The notes: a model not told the origin generated them from the letters alone. 64,000 bases of DNA from Ectopseudomonas composti (GCF_900115475.1 NZ_FOWP01000002.1:186001-250000); one strand, 5' to 3'. Counted from the stretch's first letter, positions 8,374 through 25,703 are shown. Numbers and translations are program-made.

Positions 8374-10734
8374 ATGAAACGTCTGCTGCTACCTGCGGTA
8401 CTGTCCGCATTGATGATCGCCGAAGTTCACGCCGAGTCCTTCACCATCTCCGATATACGCGTCAACGGCCTGCAGCGGGTTTCCGCTGGTAGCGTATTCG
8501 GCGCACTGCCCCTGAATGTGGGCGAGCGGATAGATGATCGCCAACTGGTCGACGCCACCCGTTCTCTGTTCCGTACCGGCTTCTTCCAGGATATCCAGCT
8601 CGGTCGCGATGGCGACGTGCTGGTCGTCACTGTGGTCGAGCGTCCCTCCATCTCGGGTATCGAGATTGAAGGCAACAAGGCCATTACCACCGAAGACCTG
8701 CTCAAGGGCCTGAACCAGTCCGGTCTGGCCGAAGGCGAGATCTTCCAGCGTGCGACCCTCGAAGGCGTGCGTAACGAGCTGCAGCGCCAGTATGTCGCTC
8801 AGGGCCGCTATTCGGCCGAGATCGAAGCTGAAGTGATTCCGCAGCCACGTAACCGCGTCGCGCTGAAAATCACCATCAACGAAGGTACCGTTGCTGCCAT
8901 TTCCCACATCAACGTGGTCGGCAATACCGTGTTCTCCGATGAGGATCTGGTCGATCTGTTCGAGCTGAAGACCACCAACTGGCTGTCCTTCTTCAAGAAC
9001 GACGACAAGTATGCCCGCGAGAAGCTGTCCGGTGACCTCGAGCGTCTGCGCTCCTACTACCTGGACCGCGGCTATATCAACATGGATATCAGCTCCACCC
9101 AGGTATCCATCACCCCGGACAAGAAGCACGTCTACATCACCGTCAACGTCGAAGAGGGCGAGAAGTACAGCGTTCGCGACGTGAAACTCTCCGGTGACCT
9201 CAAGGTTCCAGAAGAAGACGTGCGCGCGCTGCTGCTGGTCAAGGAAGGGCAGGTCTTCTCGCGCAAGATCATGACCACCACCAGCGAACTGATCACTCGT
9301 CGCCTGGGTAACGAAGGCTATACCTTCGCCAACGTCAACGGCGTGCCGGAAGCGCATGACGAAGACAACACCGTTTCGATCACCTTCTTCGTCGACCCGG
9401 GCAAGCGTGCCTACGTTAACCGCATCAACTTCCGCGGCAACACCAAGTCCGAAGACCAGGTGCTGCGTCGCGAAATGCGTCAGATGGAAGGTGGCTGGGC
9501 CTCGACCTACCTGATCGATCAGTCCAAGGTGCGCCTGGAGCGTCTGGGCTTCTTCAAGGAAGTCAACGTCGAAACCCCGCAGGTACCGGGTACCGATGAC
9601 CAGATCGACGTCAACTATAGCGTCGAGGAGCAGCCGTCCGGTTCTATCACCGCCAGCGTCGGTTTCGCCCAGAACGCCGGTCTGATCCTCGGTGGTTCGA
9701 TCAGTCAGAACAACTTCCTGGGTACCGGTAACCGCGTCAGCATCGGTCTGACCCGCAGTGAATACCAGACCCGATACAGCTTCGGCTTCGTGGACCCCTA
9801 CTGGACCGTCGACGGTGTCAGCTTAGGTTACAACGCCTTCTACCGCACCACTGACTACGATGAGCTCGATGTCGACGTATCCAGCTACTCGGTGGACAGC
9901 CTGGGTGCCGGTGTCAACATCGGCTATCCGATCAGCGAAACTGCGCGTCTGACCTACGGCCTGACCGTGCAGCAGGACAGCATCGACACCGGCCGTTACA
10001 CCGTCGACGAGATCTTCGATTTCATTGACGCCGAGGGTGATAACTATCTGAACTTCAAGGGTTCCATCGGCTGGTCCGAGTCGACCCTGAACCGTGGCGT
10101 CCTGGCCAACCGCGGTCATTCGCAGAGCCTGGTGCTGGAAACCACGCTGCCAGGTAGCGATCTGTCGTTCTACAAGCTCGACTACCGTGGTCAGGTGTTC
10201 ACCCCGATCAGCGACAACTACACCCTGCGCTTCCATACCCAACTGGGTTACGGCGACAGCTACGGCAGTACCGCAGAGTTGCCGTTCTACGAGCACTACT
10301 ACGCCGGTGGTTTCAACTCGGTGCGTGGCTTCGAGGACAGCAGCCTGGGCCCACGCAGTACACCGAGTAGCGGTACCAAGCCGGGCACCCTGCGTGACCC
10401 GGATCGGGACCCGCTGCCGTTCGGTGGTAACGTTCTGGTACAGGGTGGCGTAGAGATGCTGTTCCCGCTGCCGTTCGTCAAGGATCAGCGTTCGCTGCGT
10501 ACCGCGTTGTTCTGGGACGTGGGTAACGTCTTCGATACCAACTGCTCGTCGACTCAGAAGAAGCTCAGCGACAGCTGCAATATCGACTTCAGCAGCATGG
10601 CCAGCTCCGTGGGTGTCGGCCTGACCTGGATCACCGCGCTGGGGCCGTTGAGCTTCAGCTTGGCCATGCCGATCAAGAAGCCGGATGATGCCGATACTCA
10701 GGTATTCCAGTTCTCCCTGGGTCAGACGTTCTAA
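8374..10734 (+). CDS. bamA: Outer membrane protein assembly factor BamA
   Basis: Essential Omp85-family barrel that inserts beta-barrel proteins into the outer membrane. The 786-residue precursor starts MKRLLLPAVLSALMIAEVHA, a signal peptide probably cut after Ala20. Five POTRA domains follow (about 22-420), then a 16-strand barrel. The loop-6 VRGF motif appears in GGFNSVRGFEDSS, and the protein ends in an aromatic residue (SLGQTF), the Bam recognition end. The ATG at 8374 has the ribosome site AGAAAGGA; a TTG at 8323 is in frame but would put residues before the signal peptide. Confidence 0.98.
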   Translation: MKRLLLPAVLSALMIAEVHAESFTISDIRVNGLQRVSAGSVFGALPLNVGERIDDRQLVDATRSLFRTGFFQDIQLGRDGDVLVVTVVERPSISGIEIEGNKAITTEDLLKGLNQSGLAEGEIFQRATLEGVRNELQRQYVAQGRYSAEIEAEVIPQPRNRVALKITINEGTVAAISHINVVGNTVFSDEDLVDLFELKTTNWLSFFKNDDKYAREKLSGDLERLRSYYLDRGYINMDISSTQVSITPDKKHVYITVNVEEGEKYSVRDVKLSGDLKVPEEDVRALLLVKEGQVFSRKIMTTTSELITRRLGNEGYTFANVNGVPEAHDEDNTVSITFFVDPGKRAYVNRINFRGNTKSEDQVLRREMRQMEGGWASTYLIDQSKVRLERLGFFKEVNVETPQVPGTDDQIDVNYSVEEQPSGSITASVGFAQNAGLILGGSISQNNFLGTGNRVSIGLTRSEYQTRYSFGFVDPYWTVDGVSLGYNAFYRTTDYDELDVDVSSYSVDSLGAGVNIGYPISETARLTYGLTVQQDSIDTGRYTVDEIFDFIDAEGDNYLNFKGSIGWSESTLNRGVLANRGHSQSLVLETTLPGSDLSFYKLDYRGQVFTPISDNYTLRFHTQLGYGDSYGSTAELPFYEHYYAGGFNSVRGFEDSSLGPRSTPSSGTKPGTLRDPDRDPLPFGGNVLVQGGVEMLFPLPFVKDQRSLRTALFWDVGNVFDTNCSSTQKKLSDSCNIDFSSMASSVGVGLTWITALGPLSFSLAMPIKKPDDADTQVFQFSLGQTF

Positions 10735-10779
10735 AAACTCATTCACCGAAAGCCAACAGTTTTGTTGCAGGAGTGCATT

Positions 10780-11283
10780 GTGCGTAAGTTGACTCAACTG
10801 GTTCTGTTCACCGCCGCTCTGATCGCCACTCCGGCGTTCGCCGAGATGAAGGTGGCTGTGCTGAACTATCAGATGGCGCTGCTCGAGTCGGATGCGGCCA
10901 AGCGCTATGCCGTCGATGCCGAGAAGAAATTCGGTCCGCAACTGAACAAGCTCAAGACCCTGGAGAGCGACGCCAAGCGTATTCAGGATCGTATGGTCAA
11001 AGACGGCGACAAGATGCAGCAGGCCGAGCGTGAGCGTCTTGAGCTCGAATTCAAGCAAAAGGCCCGTGATTTCCAGTTCCAGTCCAAGGAGCTGAACGAA
11101 TCCAAAGCCATCGCCGACCGCGAGATGCTGGCCAAGCTCAAGCCGAATCTGGACAAGGCCGTTGAAGAAGTGATCAAGAACGGTAACTTCGATCTGGTAC
11201 TCGAGCGCGGTGCGGTGATCGATGTCAAACCTCAGTACGACATCACTCGCCAGGTCATCGAGCGCATGAATCAGATGCGTTAA
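10780..11283 (+). CDS. skp: Periplasmic chaperone Skp/OmpH
   Basis: Trimeric holdase that carries unfolded outer-membrane proteins to BamA. The 167-residue precursor has a signal peptide ([20 protein letters not shown]), then the OmpH core [21 protein letters not shown] long charged helical stretch (about 55-115) corresponds to the tentacle arms. The start is GTG at 10780, preceded by GCAGGAG. It lies between bamA and lpxD, its usual place, with only 2 nt to lpxD. Confidence 0.96.
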   Translation: MRKLTQLVLFTAALIATPAFAEMKVAVLNYQMALLESDAAKRYAVDAEKKFGPQLNKLKTLESDAKRIQDRMVKDGDKMQQAERERLELEFKQKARDFQFQSKELNESKAIADREMLAKLKPNLDKAVEEVIKNGNFDLVLERGAVIDVKPQYDITRQVIERMNQMR

Positions 11284-11285
11284 GC

Positions 11286-12341
11286 ATGACGGTGACAGTT
11301 ACTCTCGGCCAGTTGGCCGAGCGCCTGGGCGCCACATTGCGTGGCGCCGAAGGTAAGGTCATCACGGGCCTGGCCACCTTGCAGGAGGCCAGGCCCGAAC
11401 AGTTGAGCTTCCTGGCCAACGCCCAGTATCGCAAGTTCCTGGCGCAGACCCAGGCCGGTGCTGTGCTGCTCACTGCGGCCGATGCCGAAGGCTACGCTGG
11501 CGATGCCCTGATCGTGGCTAATCCTTACCTGGCCTATGCCGCGATCTCGCACCTGTTCGATCGCAAGCCCAAAGCTTTGCCTGGCGTTCATGCCACTGCA
11601 CAGGTTGCCGATGACGCTCAGGTCGATCCGAGCGCTAGCATCGGTGCTTACGCGGTCATCGAAAGTGGTGCATGCATCGGTGCCGACGTCAGCATCGGCG
11701 CGCATTGTGTGGTTGGTGCGCGCAGCGTGATCGGCGAGGGCGGTTGGCTGGCTCCTCGGGTGACGTTGTACCACGATGTGCAGATCGGCAAACGTGTGGT
11801 GATTCAGTCCGGCGCGGTGATTGGTGGCGAGGGTTTCGGTTTCGCCAACGAGAAGGGTGTCTGGCAGAAAATTGCGCAGATCGGTGGGGTGACCATCGGC
11901 GATGACGTCGAGATCGGTGCCAACACCACGGTTGATCGCGGTGCGCTGTCCGATACCCTGATCGGCAATGGTGTGAAACTGGACAACCAGATCATGATCG
12001 CGCACAACGTGCAGGTTGGTGACAACACCGCCATGGCCGGCTGCTGCGGGATTTCCGGTAGCACCAAGATCGGCAAGAACTGCATGATCGCCGGTGGTGT
12101 GGGTATGGTTGGGCATATCGAAGTGTGCGACAACGTGTTCGTCACCGGCATGACCATGGTGACCCGTTCGATCACCGAACCGGGCGCCTATTCTTCCGGT
12201 ACCGCCATGCAACCGGCGGGCGAGTGGAAGAAGAGCGCTGCACGCATTCGTCAATTGGACGAGATGGCCAAGCGTCTGCGCGAGTTGGAAAAACAGCTGG
12301 CTGCCGTGACCCAGGGCGCGGATACCTCATCTGATGCCTGA
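11286..12341 (+). CDS. lpxD: UDP-3-O-(3-hydroxyacyl)glucosamine N-acyltransferase
   Basis: Third step of lipid A synthesis: adds a hydroxyacyl chain from acyl-ACP to the 2-amine of UDP-3-O-acylglucosamine. The 351-residue protein has an N-terminal uridine-binding domain (about 1-100), then left-handed hexapeptide repeats ([20 protein letters not shown] and more). The catalytic His lies in the MIAHNVQVG segment (about 239-241). A C-terminal helix (about 318-345) follows. It is followed by an intra-operon hairpin and then fabZ. Confidence 0.97.
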   Translation: MTVTVTLGQLAERLGATLRGAEGKVITGLATLQEARPEQLSFLANAQYRKFLAQTQAGAVLLTAADAEGYAGDALIVANPYLAYAAISHLFDRKPKALPGVHATAQVADDAQVDPSASIGAYAVIESGACIGADVSIGAHCVVGARSVIGEGGWLAPRVTLYHDVQIGKRVVIQSGAVIGGEGFGFANEKGVWQKIAQIGGVTIGDDVEIGANTTVDRGALSDTLIGNGVKLDNQIMIAHNVQVGDNTAMAGCCGISGSTKIGKNCMIAGGVGMVGHIEVCDNVFVTGMTMVTRSITEPGAYSSGTAMQPAGEWKKSAARIRQLDEMAKRLRELEKQLAAVTQGADTSSDA

Positions 12342-12372
12342 GCGCGGTCTTTCCGCGCTCTTTTCTTTTCTT
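12340..12372 (+). terminator. Intra-operon hairpin between lpxD and fabZ
   Basis: An 8-bp perfect stem GAGCGCGG / CCGCGCTC with a TCTTT loop, followed by TTTTCTTTTCTT. It has the form of an intrinsic terminator, yet fabZ-lpxA follow co-directionally with no clear promoter in between. It most likely acts as an attenuator. It overlaps the last bases of lpxD. Confidence 0.7.
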
Positions 12373-12388
12373 ACAGGCTAAACCGGAC

Positions 12389-12829
12389 ATGATGGACATC
12401 AACGAAATTCGTGAATATTTGCCGCACCGCTATCCGTTCCTGCTGGTGGATCGTGTGGTGGACCTGGACGTCGAAGGCAAGACTGTTCGCGCCTACAAGA
12501 ATGTCAGCATCAACGAGCCGTTCTTCAATGGCCACTTTCCCGAGCATCCGATCATGCCAGGCGTGCTGATCATTGAAGCCATGGCGCAGGCTGCCGGGAT
12601 TCTCGGCTTCAAAATGATGGGCGTTAAACCGGCCGATGGCACCCTGTACTACTTCGTCGGCTCCGACAAGCTGCGCTTCCGCTCTCCCGTTACTCCCGGC
12701 GATCAGCTGATGCTGGAAGCCAAGTACCTGAGCGACCGCCGCAGCATCTGGAAATTCGAGTGCCGTGCCACCGTCGATGGCAAGGAAGTCTGCTCCGCTG
12801 AAATCATCTGTGCGGAACGCAAACTATGA
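12389..12829 (+). CDS. fabZ: 3-hydroxyacyl-[ACP] dehydratase FabZ
   Basis: Dehydrates 3-hydroxyacyl-ACP in fatty-acid elongation and competes with LpxA/LpxD for hydroxyacyl-ACP. The 146-residue hot-dog-fold protein has the catalytic pair His49 ([14 protein letters not shown]) and Glu63 (LIIEAMAQ). Two adjacent ATG codons (12389 and 12392) are possible starts; the first matches the homologous [17 protein letters not shown]. The stop overlaps the lpxA ATG (ATGA). Confidence 0.97.
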   Translation: MMDINEIREYLPHRYPFLLVDRVVDLDVEGKTVRAYKNVSINEPFFNGHFPEHPIMPGVLIIEAMAQAAGILGFKMMGVKPADGTLYYFVGSDKLRFRSPVTPGDQLMLEAKYLSDRRSIWKFECRATVDGKEVCSAEIICAERKL

Positions 12830-13602
12830 GTTCGATTGACCCACGCGCGATCATCGACCCCAGTGCCAGATTGGCCGACGACGTTGTCGTCGGCCCGTGG
12901 AGCATTGTCGGGGCCGATGTGGAAATTGGCGAGGGTACAGTCATCGGCCCGCACGTAGTGCTCAAGGGGCCGACCGTGATCGGCAAGCACAACCGCATCT
13001 ACCAGTTTTCTTCGGTTGGCGAAGACACGCCGGACCTGAAGTACAAGGGCGAGCTGACTCGCCTGGTGATCGGCGATCACAACACGATTCGTGAAGGTGT
13101 CACCATTCACCGTGGCACCGTACAGGATCGCAGTGAAACCACTATTGGCGATCACAACCTGATCATGGCCTATGCCCATATCGGCCATGACAGCGTGATC
13201 GGTAACCATTGCATCCTAGTCAACAACACGGCACTGGCCGGGCATGTCTGGGTCGATGACTGGGCGATTCTGTCCGGTTATACCCTGGTGCATCAGTTCT
13301 GCCGTATTGGTGCGCACAGCTTCTCCGGCATGGGCACCGCAATCGGCAAGGACGTCCCGGCCTTCGTCACCGTCTTTGGCAACCCTGCCGAAGCGCGCAG
13401 CATGAACTTCGAGGGTATGCGTCGTCGTGGTTTCTCTGCCGAGGCTATCGCCGCGTTGCGCAGAGGCTACAAGCTGGTCTATCGCCAGGGCCTGACGGTA
13501 GAGCAGGCGCTGAACGAACTGGCCGAGTCCGCTGCTCAATTCCCGGAAGTGGCGATCTTCCGCGACTCCATTCAGGCTTCGACGCGCGGCATTACCCGCT
13601 AA
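12826..13602 (+). CDS. lpxA: UDP-N-acetylglucosamine 3-O-acyltransferase
   Basis: First lipid A step: transfers a hydroxyacyl chain from ACP to UDP-GlcNAc. The 258-residue protein is a left-handed beta-helix of hexapeptide repeats through about residue 185, with a C-terminal helical domain. The [13 protein letters not shown] segment holds the expected catalytic His121 (E. coli His125) and His118. The ATG overlaps the fabZ stop. The stop codon is immediately followed by an inverted-repeat element that separates it from lpxB. Confidence 0.97.
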   Translation: MSSIDPRAIIDPSARLADDVVVGPWSIVGADVEIGEGTVIGPHVVLKGPTVIGKHNRIYQFSSVGEDTPDLKYKGELTRLVIGDHNTIREGVTIHRGTVQDRSETTIGDHNLIMAYAHIGHDSVIGNHCILVNNTALAGHVWVDDWAILSGYTLVHQFCRIGAHSFSGMGTAIGKDVPAFVTVFGNPAEARSMNFEGMRRRGFSAEAIAALRRGYKLVYRQGLTVEQALNELAESAAQFPEVAIFRDSIQASTRGITR

Positions 13603-13757
13603 GAACCTGTTCGAAATCTGCTGCGCGTCGGCCCTGCTGGGTTAGAAAGCAGGCTGCAGTGTTCAGCGCGGTCAAATGCTCATTTACCTTGTAAACTCCG
13701 CTTTTTCGCCTGCTTATGCCTTGCATGGCTCTAGCTCGCGAGATTTGCACAGGTTCT
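13602..13757. mobile_element. 156-bp MITE-like element with terminal inverted repeats
   Basis: The ends read AGAACCTGTTCGAAATCT (13602-13619) and, on the opposite strand, AGAACCTGTGCAAATCT (13757-13741). They are 17-18 bp inverted repeats differing by one indel and one or two substitutions. The centre holds TTTAC-CTT-GTAAA (13683-13695). No reading frame or transposase is present. The element fills the gap from the last base of the lpxA stop codon to 8 bp before lpxB. No clear target-site duplication is visible. It resembles a dispersed repeat I associate with pseudomonads, but no database check was possible. Confidence 0.65.
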
Positions 13758-13765
13758 AGATCTCT

Positions 13766-14899
13766 ATGAACAGACCCCTTCGCGTCGCACTGGTCGCCGG
13801 TGAGGCGTCCGGTGACATTCTTGGCTCCGGTCTGATGCAGGCCATCAAGCAGCGCTATCCGGATACCGAATTCATTGGTGTCGGTGGTGCGCGGATGGAA
13901 GCCGAGGGCCTGAAATCCTATTTCCCGATGGAGCGGCTGGCTGTCATGGGCTTGGTCGAGGTGCTCGGCCGCCTGTTCGAACTGCTTGGCCGTCGCCGTC
14001 AGCTCGCTCGTGATCTGATCGCCGTACAGCCAGACGTGTTCATTGGCATCGATGCGCCCGATTTCAATCTGGGCCTGGAGCTCAAGCTGCGCCGCGCTGG
14101 AATCAAGACGGTGCACTATGTCAGTCCGTCGGTCTGGGCTTGGCGGCAGAAGCGGGTGCTGAAAATTCGCGAAGCCTGTGACCTGATGCTGACGCTGTTC
14201 CCGTTCGAGGCACAGTTCTACGACGAGCATCAGGTGCCGGTGCGCTTCGTCGGTCACCCGCTGGCCGATGCCATCCCGCAGCAGGCCGACCGTATTGCCG
14301 CGCGCGAAGCGTTGGATCTGCCGCAGCATGAGCCGGTGGTGGCTTTGATGCCGGGTAGTCGAGGCGGTGAAGTTTCGCGCCTTGGCGAGCTGTTTCTCGA
14401 TGCGGCGATTCGTCTGCGTGCACTGCGTCCCGGCATTCGCTTCCTCATGCCCTGTGCCACGCCTGAGCGTCGCGAGCAGCTGGAGCAAATGCTGGCTGGA
14501 CGTGACCTGCCACTGACGTTGCTCAATGGTCGCTCTCACGAGGCGTTGGCTGCCTGCGATGCGGTGCTGATTGCCTCGGGGACGGCGACGCTGGAAGCGC
14601 TGCTGTACAAGCGACCGATGGTGGTGGCGTACCGTGTGGCGCCGCTGACTTATCGTATCCTCAAGCGCCTGGTCAAGAGCCCCTATATCTCGCTGCCCAA
14701 TCTACTGGCCGAGCGCCTACTGGTGCCTGAGCTGATTCAGGATGCGGCGACCCCTGAGGCGCTCGCTCAGGCTGTGGCGCCGCTGATCGACGGCGGTCAG
14801 GTGCAGACCGAAGGCTTCGACGTGATCCACCGTGCGCTGCGTCGTGACGCGTCGTTGTCGGCGGCCGACGCCGTGCTCAAGCTGGCGGGGCGTGCCTGA
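13766..14899 (+). CDS. lpxB: Lipid A disaccharide synthase
   Basis: Glycosyltransferase that joins UDP-2,3-diacylglucosamine and lipid X to form the lipid A disaccharide at the inner membrane. The 377-residue protein starts [23 protein letters not shown] with the family GEASGD motif. It continues with [23 protein letters not shown] and the C-terminal [19 protein letters not shown] donor-site segment. No good ribosome site precedes the ATG because the inverted-repeat element ends 8 bp upstream. The stop overlaps the rnhB ATG (TGATG). Confidence 0.96.
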   Translation: MNRPLRVALVAGEASGDILGSGLMQAIKQRYPDTEFIGVGGARMEAEGLKSYFPMERLAVMGLVEVLGRLFELLGRRRQLARDLIAVQPDVFIGIDAPDFNLGLELKLRRAGIKTVHYVSPSVWAWRQKRVLKIREACDLMLTLFPFEAQFYDEHQVPVRFVGHPLADAIPQQADRIAAREALDLPQHEPVVALMPGSRGGEVSRLGELFLDAAIRLRALRPGIRFLMPCATPERREQLEQMLAGRDLPLTLLNGRSHEALAACDAVLIASGTATLEALLYKRPMVVAYRVAPLTYRILKRLVKSPYISLPNLLAERLLVPELIQDAATPEALAQAVAPLIDGGQVQTEGFDVIHRALRRDASLSAADAVLKLAGRA

Positions 14900-15498
14900 T
14901 GCAGCTGGGTCTCGATTTTACCTTGGTCGAGGAACTGGTCGCGGGCGTCGACGAGGTAGGGCGCGGTCCGCTCTGCGGTGCGGTGGTCACGGCAGCGGTG
15001 ATCCTCGATCCAGCGCGGCCGATTTTTGGTCTGAATGACTCGAAGAAACTCTCCGAAGCCCGTCGCGAAGCGCTGTTCGACGAGATTCGTGAGAAGGCCC
15101 TGGCCTGGTGCATCGCCCGCGCCGAGATGGAGGAGATCGACCAGCTGAATATCCTGCATGCCACCATGCTGGCCATGCAGCGCGCCGTCGAGGGGCTGAG
15201 CGTTACGCCGAAACTGGCGCTGATCGACGGCAACCGCTGCCCCAAACTGGCGGTGCCGAGCGCGCCGGTGGTCAAGGGCGATAGCCGGGTGCCGGCCATC
15301 GCCGCTGCCTCGATCCTGGCCAAGGTCAGTCGCGACCGCGAGATGCTCGAGATGGATCGCCTTTATCCCGGTTACGGCATTGCCGGGCACAAGGGCTACC
15401 CCACGCCGGTTCACCTCGAAGCGCTCAAGCGTCTGGGGCCGACGCCGATCCATCGACGTTCCTTCGCCCCGGTGCGTACCTTGCTGGAAGGCGTGTAA
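14899..15498 (+). CDS. rnhB: Ribonuclease HII
   Basis: Removes single ribonucleotides and RNA primers from DNA. The 199-residue protein has the catalytic [10 protein letters not shown] segment (Asp18, Glu19) and LIDGN, giving the third carboxylate. [13 protein letters not shown] is also conserved. The ATG overlaps the lpxB stop by one base. It sits upstream of dnaE, so primer removal and chain elongation genes are neighbours, a common arrangement. Confidence 0.97.
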   Translation: MQLGLDFTLVEELVAGVDEVGRGPLCGAVVTAAVILDPARPIFGLNDSKKLSEARREALFDEIREKALAWCIARAEMEEIDQLNILHATMLAMQRAVEGLSVTPKLALIDGNRCPKLAVPSAPVVKGDSRVPAIAAASILAKVSRDREMLEMDRLYPGYGIAGHKGYPTPVHLEALKRLGPTPIHRRSFAPVRTLLEGV

Positions 15499-15504
15499 CT
15501 GCAT

Positions 15505-15523
15505 GGCCCGGATGTAATCCGGG
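15505..15523. repeat. Single REP-like palindrome, family A
   Basis: GGCCCGGATGTAATCCGGG is a short imperfect palindrome (CCCGGAT / ATCCGGG). It belongs to the same repeat family found at 28325, 30533 and 48960 in this window. It lies in the rnhB-dnaE gap. A TACAAT hexamer at 15573-15578 downstream could be the -10 of a dnaE promoter. Confidence 0.6.
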
Positions 15524-15612
15524 AAATGCCACGCCAGTTGAACCTCTGGCCCTAAGCCAGACCCTCTTAGGCTACAATCCGCGCTTTGTCGTTTTCACCT
15601 GCAAGGCCGCCC

Positions 15613-19143
<3,531 letters not shown>

Positions 19144-19147
19144 TGCG

Positions 19148-19170
19148 AGAGGGGGGTGATTGCCCCCTTT
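19148..19170 (+). terminator. Weak hairpin terminator after dnaE
   Basis: A short G/C stem (AGGGGG / CCCCCT) with a 7-nt loop followed by TTTG. The stem is 6 bp with a short T run, so termination may be partial. Confidence 0.55.
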
Positions 19171-19179
19171 GTGTTGGCA

Positions 19180-19199
19180 TCGACACCAACGGGTGTCGA
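19180..19199. promoter_or_regulatory. Perfect inverted repeat upstream of accA
   Basis: TCGACACC-AACG-GGTGTCGA is an 8-bp perfect inverted repeat with a 4-nt loop in the dnaE-accA gap, 86 bp before the accA ATG. It lacks a T run, so it is not a terminator. It could be an operator or an RNA hairpin in the accA leader. No regulator is identified. Confidence 0.4.
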
Positions 19200-19284
19200 C
19201 CCGCTGCGTCCTATCCCTTAAGGTAGGGCGCCTAATGGATACAAGCTCCCCGGCCACTTGGCCGTCGACGCAAGACGGATGACT

Positions 19285-20235
19285 ATGAACCCGAATTTCC
19301 TCGATTTCGAACAGCCGATCGCCGACCTGCAAGCCAAGATCGAAGAGCTCCGCCTGGTTGGTAACGACAACTCGCTGAATATCGGCGACGAGATTGCCCG
19401 CCTGCAGGACAAGAGCAGCGCTCTGACCGAGAGCATCTTCGGCAACCTGAGCAGTTGGCAGATCGCTCAGCTGGCTCGCCATCCGCGCCGCCCGTACACC
19501 CTGGATTACATCCAGCACATCTTCACTGAGTTCGACGAGTTGCACGGTGATCGTCACTTCTCCGATGACGCCGCCATCGTCGGCGGCGTGGCTCGCCTGG
19601 GTGAGCAGCCGGTGATGATCATTGGTCACCAGAAGGGTCGTGAAGTGCGTGAGAAGGTGCGCCGCAACTTCGGCATGCCGCGTCCTGAGGGCTATCGCAA
19701 AGCCTGCCGCCTGATGGAAATGGCTGAGCGCTTCAAGATGCCGATCTTCACCTTCATCGACACCCCCGGCGCTTATCCGGGTATCGATGCCGAGGAGCGT
19801 GGCCAGAGCGAGGCCATCGCCTGGAACCTGCGCGTCATGGCGCGCCTGAAGACACCGATCATTGCCACTGTGATCGGTGAGGGTGGTTCCGGCGGCGCAC
19901 TGGCCATCGGCGTCTGCGACCAGCTGAACATGCTGCAGTATTCCACCTATGCGGTGATTTCGCCGGAAGGCTGCGCCTCGATTCTCTGGCGTACTGCCGA
20001 GAAGGCTCCGGATGCTGCTGAGGCCATGGGTATCACTGCCGAGCGCCTGAAGGATCTGGGTATCGTCGATCAGGTGATCGGCGAGCCGCTGGGCGGTGCT
20101 CATCGTGATCCGGCTGCGGCTTCCGAGTCGATTCGTCAGGAGCTGATCAAGCAACTGGCCAGCCTGCAGAAGCACGATACCGAGGCGCTGCTCAAGCGCC
20201 GCTATGAGCGTCTGATGAGCTACGGCATCGCCTGA
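19285..20235 (+). CDS. accA: Acetyl-CoA carboxylase carboxyltransferase alpha subunit
   Basis: With AccD transfers the carboxyl group from biotinyl-BCCP to acetyl-CoA, giving malonyl-CoA for fatty-acid synthesis. The 316-residue crotonase-fold protein begins [21 protein letters not shown]. Conserved segments are [39 protein letters not shown] and the oxyanion-hole loop [12 protein letters not shown]. An ATG two codons earlier (19279) is also possible; 19285 matches homologues. A good terminator follows. Confidence 0.97.
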   Translation: MNPNFLDFEQPIADLQAKIEELRLVGNDNSLNIGDEIARLQDKSSALTESIFGNLSSWQIAQLARHPRRPYTLDYIQHIFTEFDELHGDRHFSDDAAIVGGVARLGEQPVMIIGHQKGREVREKVRRNFGMPRPEGYRKACRLMEMAERFKMPIFTFIDTPGAYPGIDAEERGQSEAIAWNLRVMARLKTPIIATVIGEGGSGGALAIGVCDQLNMLQYSTYAVISPEGCASILWRTAEKAPDAAEAMGITAERLKDLGIVDQVIGEPLGGAHRDPAAASESIRQELIKQLASLQKHDTEALLKRRYERLMSYGIA

Positions 20236-20254
20236 GTTCGTTCTGCGTGCATCT

Positions 20255-20283
20255 CAACGGGCCTTCGGGCCCGTTGTTGTTTA
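20255..20283 (+). terminator. Intrinsic terminator after accA
   Basis: A 9-bp perfect stem CAACGGGCC / GGCCCGTTG with a TTCG tetraloop, followed by TTGTTT. It separates accA from tilS. Confidence 0.85.
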
Positions 20284-20290
20284 AGCTTGA

Positions 20291-21616
20291 ATGATGACAG
20301 CTCTCGATCTTCGCCTGCGCCAGGCCTTGCAGCCCTGGCGAGCGGCTCCTGCCTGGCGTATTGCCTTTTCTGGTGGCCTGGATTCCAGCGTACTGCTGCA
20401 CCTGCTCGCTGACTGGGCGCGCAGCGAAGATCTGCCGCCGATTTCCGCCATTCATGTCCATCATGGCCTGCAGGCGGCGGCCGACGCCTGGCCCGAGCAT
20501 TGCGCGCGCGTTTGCGTGCAACTGGGTATCGCTCTGGAGGTCGTGAGGGTTCAGGTCGCGCCTGGTGCCAGTCTCGAACAGGCTGCGCGGAACGCGCGTT
20601 ATGAGGTGTTCGCTGAGCGGCTGGGCGTGGGCGACGTTCTGCTCAGTGCCCAGCATCGCGACGATCAGGCCGAAACTCTGCTGTTTCGTCTGTTGCGTGG
20701 CGCTGGTGTGCGCGGGCTGGCAGCCATGCCGGCCAGTCGGCCGCTGGGGCAGGGCAGTCTGTTGCGGCCGTTGCTCGACAGCTCTCGAGCCGAGTTGCAT
20801 GAATATGCGCTGAGTCATGGCATTGCCTGGATCGAAGACCCAAGCAATGCCGATGAGCGTTTCAGTCGCAATTTCCTGCGCAGACAGGTTATGCCGCTGC
20901 TTGCAGGGCGCTGGCCGCAGGTCACTGCAAGCCTTGAGCGCAGCGCCAGGCACCTGGGCGAGGCCCAGCAGTTGCTCGATGAGCTGGCCGAGATGGACCT
21001 GGTGGCTGCTCGTGGTGTTTCTGCATGTCCCTGGCTGCCTCTGCAGTCTCTGGATCTATCGGCGCTGAGCGCTCTGAGTGATGCGCGCCAGCGCAATCTG
21101 CTGCGGTATTGGTTGGCGCCGCTGACCCGCATGCCCGATAGCGATCACTGGGCTGGCTGGTGTGATCTGCGTGATGCTGTCGTGGATGCGACACCGATCT
21201 GGAGGCTTGCCGATGGTGAGCTGCATCGTGCCGATGGTCGGCTCTGGTGGCTCAGTGGTGAGTGGCTGAATCCATTGACGATGATCGATCTGCCTTGTGC
21301 GGCATTCCGCGAATCTGCGGAGCTTCCTGGCAACGGTCGCGTGCAGGTACTGGGCGAGCTGCCGCATGGTCGCTGGCATTTGCGCTATCGCCAAGGCGGT
21401 GAGTCGCTGCAGGTGCCGGGGCGCGGCAGGCGTGATCTCAAACGCCTGCTCAATGAAATGCGTGTGCCGGCATTTGTACGCCCGCGCCTGCCGCTGCTGT
21501 TCGATGCTGAGGAGCTGGTGGCGGTGGCGAATCTGACTCAGTCGCCAGGAGTAGAGGCCTGCGAAGCGCGCCTGCACTGGTCGCCGCCTATCGGCGCGCA
21601 AGGTTTGAGCTGGTAA
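20291..21616 (+). CDS. tilS: tRNA(Ile)-lysidine synthetase
   Basis: Converts cytidine 34 of the CAU-anticodon tRNA-Ile to lysidine with ATP and lysine, switching it from AUG to AUA decoding. The 441-residue protein has the N-type ATP pyrophosphatase loop SGGLDS (27-32) and the HHGLQ segment. The QHRDDQAETLLFRLLRGAGVRGLAAM core is also present. C-terminal substrate-binding domains are more divergent. Two adjacent ATG codons (20291, 20294) are possible starts. It lies between accA and pyrG, the standard Pseudomonas order. Confidence 0.95.
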   Translation: MMTALDLRLRQALQPWRAAPAWRIAFSGGLDSSVLLHLLADWARSEDLPPISAIHVHHGLQAAADAWPEHCARVCVQLGIALEVVRVQVAPGASLEQAARNARYEVFAERLGVGDVLLSAQHRDDQAETLLFRLLRGAGVRGLAAMPASRPLGQGSLLRPLLDSSRAELHEYALSHGIAWIEDPSNADERFSRNFLRRQVMPLLAGRWPQVTASLERSARHLGEAQQLLDELAEMDLVAARGVSACPWLPLQSLDLSALSALSDARQRNLLRYWLAPLTRMPDSDHWAGWCDLRDAVVDATPIWRLADGELHRADGRLWWLSGEWLNPLTMIDLPCAAFRESAELPGNGRVQVLGELPHGRWHLRYRQGGESLQVPGRGRRDLKRLLNEMRVPAFVRPRLPLLFDAEELVAVANLTQSPGVEACEARLHWSPPIGAQGLSW

Positions 21617-21737
21617 GGCGTTTCGGGTAGACTACGCTCCCGTCTTACTACAGCTTTTGCCGACTCCCTCAGGGAGCTTGGCGAGCTTGCCATTGTTCTT
21701 ACTGATGGCGCTCCTTCGCTTTCCCCGGCGGCACTGA

Positions 21738-24248
<2,511 letters not shown>

Positions 24249-24294
24249 TCCGGTCGTAATCCGGTAAAGTGCCGCCCGAGAAAAATCCCCCTGA

Positions 24295-25689
<1,395 letters not shown>

Positions 25690-25703
25690 TTTTCGCGTGA
25701 CGG

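Noticed and set aside
9823..11058. A 411-codon minus-strand frame antisense to bamA and skp
   Set aside because: Spans the bamA-skp boundary antisense and has no family features; bamA and skp are certain.
21663..21677. CTCCCTCAGGGAG hairpin before pyrG as a CTP-sensing attenuator
   Set aside because: The stem is only 5 bp and lacks a T run; pyrG attenuation of that kind is known from Gram-positive bacteria and is not supported here.
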